Origin: Lachnospiraceae bacterium
GTDB taxonomy: Bacteria > Bacillota > Clostridia > Lachnospirales > Lachnospiraceae
DNA: 5,377 bases
Direction: 5' to 3'
NCBI GenBank assembly: GCA_017391545.1
Contig: JAFOYD010000117.1
Location: 1 to 5,377 of the forward strand
The notes beneath the pieces are model-generated. The model saw nothing but the letters and a program-made list of their open reading frames with translations. It was not told the origin of the DNA and ran no database searches. Position 1 is the stretch's first letter; each line of letters starts with the position of its first letter. The position numbers were made by a program, and so were the translations under genes. Shown one piece after another: positions 1 through 5,377 of the stretch.

Positions 1-3000
1 ATAAATCCGATGTTGTAGCAGGCACGCATACATTGAAGGCAGAATTGTCTACGATAGAAGCTGTTAGCAACACGAAGACAGTGAGGTTCAGCCAAATCAA
101 ATCATTCAAATCCAATGATACAAGTGTATTCCTTGAAAAGGACAAATACTATATGGGAACGGCTGACGAAAGTCTTGAACTGACAGTTTTTGACATCGTT
201 GCTAATGATATACAATCCATTGAGCTTGTGAAAAATGGTGAGACCGTGGCAAGCTTAGAAGGTAGTGCGCCAACGGCAACTGGGCAGAAAACAGATCCCA
301 GATACAGCGGAATAGGGAAAGACCTTGAGATAAATAGTAACAATATTCTCTTTAAAAGTGTATGGACACTGAAGAGCCTGAAAAATTCCCTCGATTCAGG
401 TACATATACGATTCAGGTAACATTTACAAGTGGCATGACGATGAACTTTAGTAATGCGGTGGAAGTATCCGTAGATGCTGTTGTGACAAAATGTACGATC
501 GGCGCTGATTATGATAATACTAGTGAATATATTTACCTCTACATACAGGGATCGGGCTTTGACCCGTCACAGGTTCAGTTCAGCTTCAAAAATGAATCAC
601 AGACAGGTACAAGTCTGTATGTAACACAGGTAGATTATAAAGCAGTATGGTCAGGCTATGTTGTTAAGTTCAAAAAGGGAGGAAGCTGGGATCAGGCAGG
701 CAGTAAAATCTATGTATCTGTGACTGGAAAAAATGGATATCGAATCAATTTTACTCAGAATGAATTTGTGGCAGAAGTGCAGTCGGGAATCTATTATGCT
801 GAGTATAATCCTGCGTTAAAAGCAATCGAGGTAGGTGTTACGGTAGACCTGAATGGTCAGCCCACAAAATTTAGTATTGTAGACGCTGTTGATGCTTCAA
901 CTGAGATTAGTGTTACATCCCAGACACACACAGAGAGCTTGTTGTATCTGACACCTGCGTCAGGATTGGCGGCGGGGATACATTATGTGCGACTTGAGGT
1001 GAATGGCACTAAGTATCATAAAGAATTTACAATGGAACAGTCTGCTTCAGCAGTAGATAATTGGGATGCACCGAAAGTGATTTCAAAAAATGCAGAGAGA
1101 CATTATTTCTATTACTACACTGCAGATTCAGGAATTAAAAGTGACGATTTATCTGCAATAATATCAGGTTACGCAGGAGATGTAGCTGTTTCAGCGAGTG
1201 AGTGGCTGCGAGAGGATGGCGGAAGTGGAACCTGCATCAAGGTCGTCATTCCGATACAAAAATTGGATGCTGGTGGGCACACAGTGACAATCACAAAGAC
1301 TAATGCAGGTAGTATTGCAACACATACATTCACAATTTTAGCTGCATCAAATGACAAATTTGTGCTTGAAAAATATTCCCTTTCCTGGAAGGATGACAAC
1401 ACGATACAGGTGTATCTCAAAACACCAAACTGCGCAGAAAAAGATGATTTTGATATCAAGCTTACTGAAACTTCCGGCAAGGAGGTAGCGGGTATCAGCG
1501 CAGTGGTCACCAACAGGTATGCCGATTGTGTCTACATGGATATTACCGGATTGAGCAGGAACAAGGCATACAAGGACTATTATGTGTTGCTCACGCATAA
1601 AACATGTGGATATCCTGTAACTATGTCTGACATGGATGCTGATTATTATACTGATCAGACGAAAGGAGAACTGACTTCCATTGCATTCAATAGAGGTTTT
1701 CCGGTCAAGGCAGACAACAGGGTAATCGGTATCAACGTTCAGTACATGACGTTTCCAATCAATCTGAGACTGTATGCGACAAATGGTACGAGTATTGTGA
1801 AAGAACTCAAGATATCTTCAGCGACGGATGAGCATTATTATTATTTTACAAAGGTATTTTATGATCAGCTTTCAAATAAGGACATGTTGTATGATATGAC
1901 CGTGACGGATACTGATGGATGGGGAAGGACATACTCAAGAATCGCAATCGGCTATAAAGATGAAACGGTGCAAAGCGATTTTACGGCAGTCATATCAAAA
2001 GATATCTTATATGTGGATGATGATAATGAAAAGACGGCAGAGATTACAGTCAGTGGCAATACACAGAAGCCAGTCTTTGAATCATCGGATGAGACGGTGA
2101 CAAAGGTTGAAGCAGATCCAAATAATCCGAATAAGGCAATTGTCAGTGTCGTAGGAGATAAGACCGGAACGGTCGTAATCACGATTTTCGCAGACGGTGT
2201 TGAAAAAAGCTTTGTTGTGACAGTCACAAAGAAGGTTGACAGTATTATCCTGAATACCTCCAATCGAAAGATGAAAGTCGGTGACTCTTTTGATGTTGAA
2301 ACTTTTGTGGTACCGAGCAGTGCAACAAATGACACACAGGTCATGACCTTTACTTCTTCGGACGGCAGTGTACTTCATGTGAAAAAGCTTTCGAATACGA
2401 CCGCAAAGATCACTGCGATGAAGCCCGGAACAGCCATATTGCGAGTCAACCTAAAGGGAACAGCCTGCGTGGCATTCATATCCGTTACGATTACAAATGA
2501 GTTTTCGTTGACGGAAAAGAAAGAGAAGATCGCAGAGGCAGGAACGAGCTGTTATATTGAAAATGTTGATAAGACATTGTCCTACTGTCAATTACCAAAA
2601 GGATGGGCATGGGATGAAGGAACACTTAGCCTCACAGCCAGTGATGGAGCAAAAATCCAGTATTACAGTGCTACTTATACAGAAGAAGGCTATGAACCAT
2701 TTACGACCAGACTGCCGGTAGCAGTCACACGCATTACCGGAGTTGACATTGCAGGAAAGAATGTCATTAATCCGGGAAAACAGGAAAGCTATGATATTCT
2801 ATATGAATATATCGGCAGTGGTATTGATTCACAGAAATTCGAAGAAAGGCTCAGTGTCAATTGTGCCAGAACATCAGAAGCCAATATTGCAACAGTGAAA
2901 TCCGTTGACCGGGACAAGGTGGTCATTGAAGCCAGAGAAAACACAGATGGAGGACTGGCAGAATTTGCACTGACACTGTCGATTGACAATGGAACAAATG

Positions 3001-5264
3001 CAGGGGTGAATATGTTTGTGAGAGATTTTGGAATCACAATTCCCATGAAAGCCTGTGTCAATGATATTACAATTACACCTGTGAAGGAGAATGGACAGAG
3101 TTTTACGTTTTTGTCAGATGACAAGCTGATGGAGATTGATATCAATGAAATTAAGTCAGCAAAGAACAAATACGCTGTTGAGTTGAATGCAGTGGTGACT
3201 ATCAATGGTGTAGCTGCAAAAAATGTCAAACTAAAATGGAATTCAAGTGACAGTAATGTTGCAACAGTTTCAGAGGAAAAAAACGGAAAGGTCATCATTA
3301 CGATTAAAAAAGAGGGTATCGCTGAAATCACTGCAGCTGCGGATGATGCAGGACAGTGTGTAGGAACTTTGATCGTCAATGTTATGGATTATGCACCAGT
3401 GCTGGAAACAACAAGTGTCATGATCAATAAGTATAGTAACCAAGGGTCAGAGCTGATTCTACAAGATCAAAATGGAAATACGATTACGTCGGTCAGAGTT
3501 CTGGAGCAGGATGCTGAGTCAGGGAACTTTTCTGTGAGCAGGCCGGTAGATGGAGTGGCAAAGCTTGTCATCAAGGACAAGGCACCGGCATTGAGCTACA
3601 CGAAGAAAACGACATCAAATTGTAAGCTTGAGGTGAGAACAACAAAGGGAAATTATCTGTATGCCCTAAAGATTACTACGGATGTCACAAAACCAACGGC
3701 AACCTTGAAGCTGAAATCGAAAGCAAATCTGTTCTATACAGATGCAGAAGCCATATATACGCTTTCAAGCAAATATGATATTGCTTCTGTTGAAGATGCG
3801 GGAACAGGAACCGTGAGATTTTATGGAAAATACAATAAAAACACCATGACAGTTCAGTTCCAGACAAATGGAACGCTTGACAGTACGACATTGAGCCTGT
3901 TTACAGCACCAAAATCACCTTGTCTGAATACGGTTCTGAAAGTTTATTTTACAGGCTACAGTGAACCACAACTGATTCAGGTAAAGGTCGCAACGGAGAA
4001 TAAAAAGCCATCGTTTAGCATGACGGGACTTACATTCTGTCCGGGAATTTCAGCGGGAACAGTCAGTGTAATCAATACAAAGACGAAGGAAGTGCTTACA
4101 CTGAACAGCTCTTCCATGACACTTATTATAAATAAACCAACAGACAATACTGTGAATGCTGTGATTAATAGAAAAGGTGGTGTCGATATTTCGTATTCCG
4201 GCACAAAGAGTGTATCTTATTCAGCCGCGCTGACAAGCAGTCAATGGACACAGCCTGTTAATATACCGGGAAAGATAACGTATGTAAAGGCACCGGAGCA
4301 AATGTCGCTGGCATTGGGAAGCAGACAGCTTACCCTTAACATGGGAACGAATATTAAGGCAAATGGAACAAATAGTATTGCGGTAAATGTCAATAACAGC
4401 GATTTAAGCATTGCAAGCCTTACTTATGATGGGACTGCAAAAACACTGATTGATGCAGGATATCTGTCTTTTGCATTTGATGTCAGAGAGCAGAAAATCA
4501 AACTTGGACTGGTTGATGGCAAGCGGGGAACAGTTAGAGCCGGAAATTATCAGTTGAATCTGTATGCGACGATCAATGTTGGCAGCCAAAGTGTGATGAT
4601 CAAGAAGGCAACACTGACGATCAAACTTGTGGAGCCATCAGCGGCAATGGTAACACTGTCATCTCCTAAAGGAAAAATTAACCTGATCGACAGAGAAAAT
4701 ACATCGGTTGTTTATACGCCTAAAATTTCTGGAATTGATACAGCAATTCGCTCTGTAAGTGTGACAGGAGAGAATGCAGACTATTTTACTGCGACCCTCA
4801 ATCAGGACAAGAAGGTGGAAATAAAGGGAAATGCCGGTAAAAATATGTCAAGTAAGACGACACATGCAGTCACAATATTGGTGACAATGGAAAATGGTTA
4901 TCAGATTTCCAGTGTTGTGAAGATTAAGCCGACCAATACGCTGCCAAAGGTTGTTCTGTCTCCGGCGAAATGCAACTTGTACAGGTCAAATTCAAATCAG
5001 TATACAGTTTCACTGTCTCTGAAAAACAGCAGCATTGCTCTGAAGAACATAACAAGTTTCAAGCTGGACACAGGAAATAAAGCGGCAAATAATTTCTCGG
5101 TCATTAATAATATCAGTAAAAATGGCACCGTAAGCTTCAGTCTTGCAGGGGATAAGAGAAATATCAAAAAGGGAAGATATAATTTAAAATGTCAGGTTAC
5201 ATTTAAGGATGCAGCAATTGATGCAAAACCTGCGACCGTGAATATGACTGTGACTGTCAAATAG
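1..5264 (+). CDS. Giant multi-domain Ig-like repeat surface/secreted protein, 5' partial
   Basis: The frame is open from base 3 (bases 1-2 end a split codon) to the TAG at 5262-5264, so the gene begins upstream. The TTG at 33 is not a credible start: no Shine-Dalgarno sequence precedes it, and the upstream codons already encode a module end (VVAGTHTLKAEL, bases 12-47) resembling those inside the protein. Domain order is six aromatic-rich beta modules (residues 28-649), two BIG2 domains (650-734, 735-821), an LPxGWxW module (825-900), a BIG2-like domain (901-1008), a BIG2 domain (1009-1119) and six C-terminal modules (1120-1743). No catalytic motif, membrane segment, LPxTG motif or SLH domain is visible. 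BIG2 domains are known from bacterial adhesins such as intimin and invasin and from many clostridial surface proteins. A role as an extracellular adhesin, stalk or matrix protein is inferred; ligand and anchor are unknown. There are 16 scattered cysteines, and the last module is strongly basic. The coding call is near certain, the function only general. Confidence 0.97.
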   Translation, partial: KSDVVAGTHTLKAELSTIEAVSNTKTVRFSQIKSFKSNDTSVFLEKDKYYMGTADESLELTVFDIVANDIQSIELVKNGETVASLEGSAPTATGQKTDPRYSGIGKDLEINSNNILFKSVWTLKSLKNSLDSGTYTIQVTFTSGMTMNFSNAVEVSVDAVVTKCTIGADYDNTSEYIYLYIQGSGFDPSQVQFSFKNESQTGTSLYVTQVDYKAVWSGYVVKFKKGGSWDQAGSKIYVSVTGKNGYRINFTQNEFVAEVQSGIYYAEYNPALKAIEVGVTVDLNGQPTKFSIVDAVDASTEISVTSQTHTESLLYLTPASGLAAGIHYVRLEVNGTKYHKEFTMEQSASAVDNWDAPKVISKNAERHYFYYYTADSGIKSDDLSAIISGYAGDVAVSASEWLREDGGSGTCIKVVIPIQKLDAGGHTVTITKTNAGSIATHTFTILAASNDKFVLEKYSLSWKDDNTIQVYLKTPNCAEKDDFDIKLTETSGKEVAGISAVVTNRYADCVYMDITGLSRNKAYKDYYVLLTHKTCGYPVTMSDMDADYYTDQTKGELTSIAFNRGFPVKADNRVIGINVQYMTFPINLRLYATNGTSIVKELKISSATDEHYYYFTKVFYDQLSNKDMLYDMTVTDTDGWGRTYSRIAIGYKDETVQSDFTAVISKDILYVDDDNEKTAEITVSGNTQKPVFESSDETVTKVEADPNNPNKAIVSVVGDKTGTVVITIFADGVEKSFVVTVTKKVDSIILNTSNRKMKVGDSFDVETFVVPSSATNDTQVMTFTSSDGSVLHVKKLSNTTAKITAMKPGTAILRVNLKGTACVAFISVTITNEFSLTEKKEKIAEAGTSCYIENVDKTLSYCQLPKGWAWDEGTLSLTASDGAKIQYYSATYTEEGYEPFTTRLPVAVTRITGVDIAGKNVINPGKQESYDILYEYIGSGIDSQKFEERLSVNCARTSEANIATVKSVDRDKVVIEARENTDGGLAEFALTLSIDNGTNAGVNMFVRDFGITIPMKACVNDITITPVKENGQSFTFLSDDKLMEIDINEIKSAKNKYAVELNAVVTINGVAAKNVKLKWNSSDSNVATVSEEKNGKVIITIKKEGIAEITAAADDAGQCVGTLIVNVMDYAPVLETTSVMINKYSNQGSELILQDQNGNTITSVRVLEQDAESGNFSVSRPVDGVAKLVIKDKAPALSYTKKTTSNCKLEVRTTKGNYLYALKITTDVTKPTATLKLKSKANLFYTDAEAIYTLSSKYDIASVEDAGTGTVRFYGKYNKNTMTVQFQTNGTLDSTTLSLFTAPKSPCLNTVLKVYFTGYSEPQLIQVKVATENKKPSFSMTGLTFCPGISAGTVSVINTKTKEVLTLNSSSMTLIINKPTDNTVNAVINRKGGVDISYSGTKSVSYSAALTSSQWTQPVNIPGKITYVKAPEQMSLALGSRQLTLNMGTNIKANGTNSIAVNVNNSDLSIASLTYDGTAKTLIDAGYLSFAFDVREQKIKLGLVDGKRGTVRAGNYQLNLYATINVGSQSVMIKKATLTIKLVEPSAAMVTLSSPKGKINLIDRENTSVVYTPKISGIDTAIRSVSVTGENADYFTATLNQDKKVEIKGNAGKNMSSKTTHAVTILVTMENGYQISSVVKIKPTNTLPKVVLSPAKCNLYRSNSNQYTVSLSLKNSSIALKNITSFKLDTGNKAANNFSVINNISKNGTVSFSLAGDKRNIKKGRYNLKCQVTFKDAAIDAKPATVNMTVTVK
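114..1979 (+). repeat. Protein-level repeat block: six N-terminal ~100-residue beta modules
   Basis: Approximate module limits, by residue, are 28-149, 150-249, 250-345, 346-441, 442-542 and 543-649. They are too diverged to show as DNA repeats. Three share an ending: a turn of the form L-x-A/S-G-x-H/Y, then alternating hydrophobics (LDSGTYTIQV at 120-129, LAAGIHYVRLEV at 312-323, LDAGGHTVTI at 411-420), then a Gly- or Asn-containing hairpin and a final strand. The fragment at bases 12-47 has the same turn, so the block continues upstream. Module 2 has GSGF at 173-176, which resembles the start of IPT/TIG domains. Aromatic clusters occur at 357-362 (HYFYYY) and 601-605 (HYYYF). These modules could be Ig-like, fibronectin III-like or TIG domains; boundaries are estimates by eye. 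Confidence 0.6.
1980..2234 (+). other. BIG2-type Ig-like domain 1 (domain within the CDS)
   Basis: Residues 650-734. An opening strand (FTAVISKDILYVDDD) is followed by the typical BIG2 centre, a Ser-Ser-Asp at 684-686 with ETVTKV after it. A GDKTGTVVITIF strand then takes the place of the usual GTATIT motif, and the domain closes with FVVTVTKK. The usual Val-Gly-Glu/Asp near the start is replaced by an acidic DDDNEKTAEIT stretch, so this is a diverged copy. It abuts the next BIG2 domain directly. Confidence 0.75.
2235..2495 (+). other. BIG2-type Ig-like domain 2 (domain within the CDS)
   Basis: Residues 735-821. This is the most canonical BIG2 domain of the window. It has KVGD at 748-751, PSSATN at 761-766, TSSDGSV at 774-780 and MKPGT at 796-800, then the closing strand FISVTI. 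The order and spacing match the Pfam BIG2 consensus as I know it. Such domains act as rigid spacers or adhesion modules in extracellular proteins; here they form the start of the central block. Confidence 0.88.
2505..2732 (+). other. LPxGWxW beta module (domain within the CDS)
   Basis: Residues 825-900. The core is LPKGWAWDEGTLSLTASDG beginning at residue 854, followed by YYSATYTEEGYEPF and closing with RLPVAVTRI. The pattern Leu-Pro-x-Gly-Trp-x-Trp, then a Thr-rich turn, then an aromatic A-T-Y strand and a Gly/Asn-Tyr turn recurs in giant surface proteins of Lachnospiraceae and related Clostridia, usually beside BIG2 domains. I recall this pattern from general knowledge and cannot give a family accession. 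Two cysteines (840 and 852) flank the first strand and could form a disulfide. Confidence 0.6.
2733..3056 (+). other. Diverged BIG2-like domain 3 (domain within the CDS)
   Basis: Residues 901-1008. It starts with ITGVDIAGKNVINPGKQESY, which fits the BIG2 opening strand with the Gly-Glu/Lys turn at the expected place. The RTSEANIATV segment at about 946-955 takes the position of the usual SSDxxVATV. The later part, around NTDGGLAEFALTLSIDNG, lacks a clear GTATIT motif and is followed by about 30 extra residues, so the assignment is weaker than for domains 2 and 4. Confidence 0.5.
3057..3389 (+). other. BIG2-type Ig-like domain 4 (domain within the CDS)
   Basis: Residues 1009-1119. Opening strand VNDITITPVKENGQSF, then a long first half with an inserted acidic/Lys-rich stretch (about 1025-1050). 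A very clear BIG2 core follows: KWNSSDSNVATV with Trp 1069 and Ser-Ser-Asp 1071-1073, then EGIAEITAAADDAG and the closing strand TLIVNVMD. At about 111 residues it is longer than the usual 80-90. It marks the end of the central block; everything after it is of a different type. Confidence 0.82.
3390..5261 (+). repeat. Protein-level repeat block: six C-terminal 97-116-residue modules of unnamed type
   Basis: Approximate limits, by residue, are 1120-1218, 1219-1322, 1323-1419, 1420-1535, 1536-1635 and 1636-1743. Joints are short Lys/Thr/Pro-rich linkers (DVTKPTATLKLKS, ATENKKPSFSMTG, KPTNTLPKVVLSP), each followed by a strand and a [N/K]-L strand start. Modules 4 and 6 share a late x-x-G-x-Y-x-L turn (RAGNYQLNLY at 1502-1511; KKGRYNLKCQ at 1712-1721) and a long closing hairpin. 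Sequence identity between copies is low, so they are old or fast-evolving duplications, not recent ones. I recognise the general look from clostridial surface proteins but cannot name a family. The last copy ends with the protein. Confidence 0.55.
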
Positions 5265-5276
5265 CAAAAATGTTAT

Positions 5277-5311
5277 AAAAAGGTAAGAGAAATGATTTCT
5301 TTTGCCTTTTT
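5277..5311 (+). terminator. Intrinsic (rho-independent) terminator of the giant gene
   Basis: It lies 12 bases after the TAG stop. Bases 5277-5292 pair with 5296-5311 around a three-base loop (TGA at 5293-5295). All 16 positions pair, two of them as G-U wobbles (5287/5301 and 5284/5304). The outer five pairs are an A-run against a T-run, so the 3' arm itself supplies the U-tract, with GGTAAG/TTTGCC as the stable inner part. The A-tract, stem and U-tract symmetry means it could also work for a transcript arriving on the - strand. The U-tract is interrupted by CC right after 5311, which might reduce efficiency. Confidence 0.8.
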
Positions 5312-5368
5312 CCTTACTTTCCTGAGAAATTCCGACTAAAACTATTTCTGATCAAAAAAATGGAATTC

Positions 5369-5377
5369 AAAAGGAGG
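5369..5377 (+). promoter_or_regulatory. Shine-Dalgarno sequence of a gene starting just beyond the window
   Basis: The last nine bases read AAAAGGAGG, a full complement to the 3' end of Firmicute 16S rRNA. A start codon would be expected about 6-10 bases past the window edge. Alternatively, an ATG at 5360-5362 opens a frame reading MEFKRR through these same bases, but no Shine-Dalgarno sequence precedes that ATG, so the first reading is preferred. The downstream gene sits on the same strand, about 65-75 bases after the terminator. Confidence 0.65.

Noticed and set aside
33..35. TTG as the true start of the gene
   Set aside because: The frame is open to the window edge with matching module sequence upstream, and no Shine-Dalgarno sequence precedes it.
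1169..1598. Two overlapping - strand open frames (114 and 83 codons)
   Set aside because: Both are inside the giant + strand gene and overlap each other in different frames. Neither resembles a known protein.
1952..2378. Two overlapping - strand open frames (130 and 98 codons)
   Set aside because: Antisense to BIG2 domains 1 and 2, mutually overlapping, with no independent coding character.
2789..3379. 196-codon open frame on the - strand
   Set aside because: It lies wholly antisense to BIG2-like domains 3 and 4. Its Ser/Leu/Phe/Ile-rich translation is what the reverse of Thr/Asn/Lys/Glu-rich beta-strand coding gives. No domain is recognisable in it.
114..5261. DNA-level tandem repeats or recombination hot spots within the gene
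   Set aside because: The modules are similar only at the level of protein pattern; I see no long near-identical nucleotide repeats, so recent duplication or phase variation by repeat slippage is not supported.
5302..5330. Possible promoter (TTGCCT with AGAAAT 17 bases later)
   Set aside because: Four of six and three of six consensus matches, and the -35 part lies inside the terminator stem; chance level in AT-rich DNA.
5360..5377. Start of a coding region at ATG 5360 (MEFKRR)
   Set aside because: No ribosome-binding sequence is upstream, and the AAAAGGAGG inside it reads better as the Shine-Dalgarno sequence of a start beyond the window; only six codons are visible.

Overview
The window is almost entirely one very large reading frame on the + strand. 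It is already open at the first base and runs to a TAG stop at 5262-5264. The visible part encodes about 1,750 residues and lacks its true N-terminus. It reads as a chain of about seventeen beta-sandwich (Ig-like) modules of 75-120 residues each, with no enzyme motif anywhere. The composition (rich in Thr, Ser, Val, Asn and Lys), the group 2 bacterial Ig-like (BIG2) signatures and a Pro-Gly-Trp-x-Trp module are typical of giant surface or secreted proteins of gut Clostridia, Lachnospiraceae in particular. Moderately AT-rich DNA, a strong AAAAGGAGG ribosome-binding sequence and an A-tract/U-tract terminator fit a low-GC Firmicute. The family-level assignment is inference. Residue numbers below count the TTG codon at base 33 as residue 1, only for convenience; that codon is not thought to be the start.

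Layout: (1) Bases 3-113 are the tail of a module that begins upstream of the window. (2) Bases 114-1979 hold six divergent, aromatic-rich modules of about 100 residues. One carries an IPT/TIG-like GSGF motif, and several end in an A/S-G-x-H/Y turn followed by a beta hairpin. (3) Bases 1980-3389 hold a central block: two BIG2 domains, one LPxGWxW module, a BIG2-like domain and another BIG2 domain. (4) Bases 3390-5261 hold six C-terminal modules of 97-116 residues that match no family I can name confidently. (5) After the stop come a strong intrinsic terminator (5277-5311) and a short spacer. The last bases of the window form a perfect Shine-Dalgarno sequence for a gene that starts just outside.

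The C-terminus ends on the last beta strand. It has no LPxTG sorting signal, no transmembrane tail and no SLH or other cell-wall-binding repeat, so the anchor, if any, must lie upstream of the window or be non-classical. The last module is strongly basic. I see no multi-gene system, RNA gene, mobile element or CRISPR array. The points worth a second look are the two unnamed repeat families, the missing anchor and the unusually frequent cysteines.
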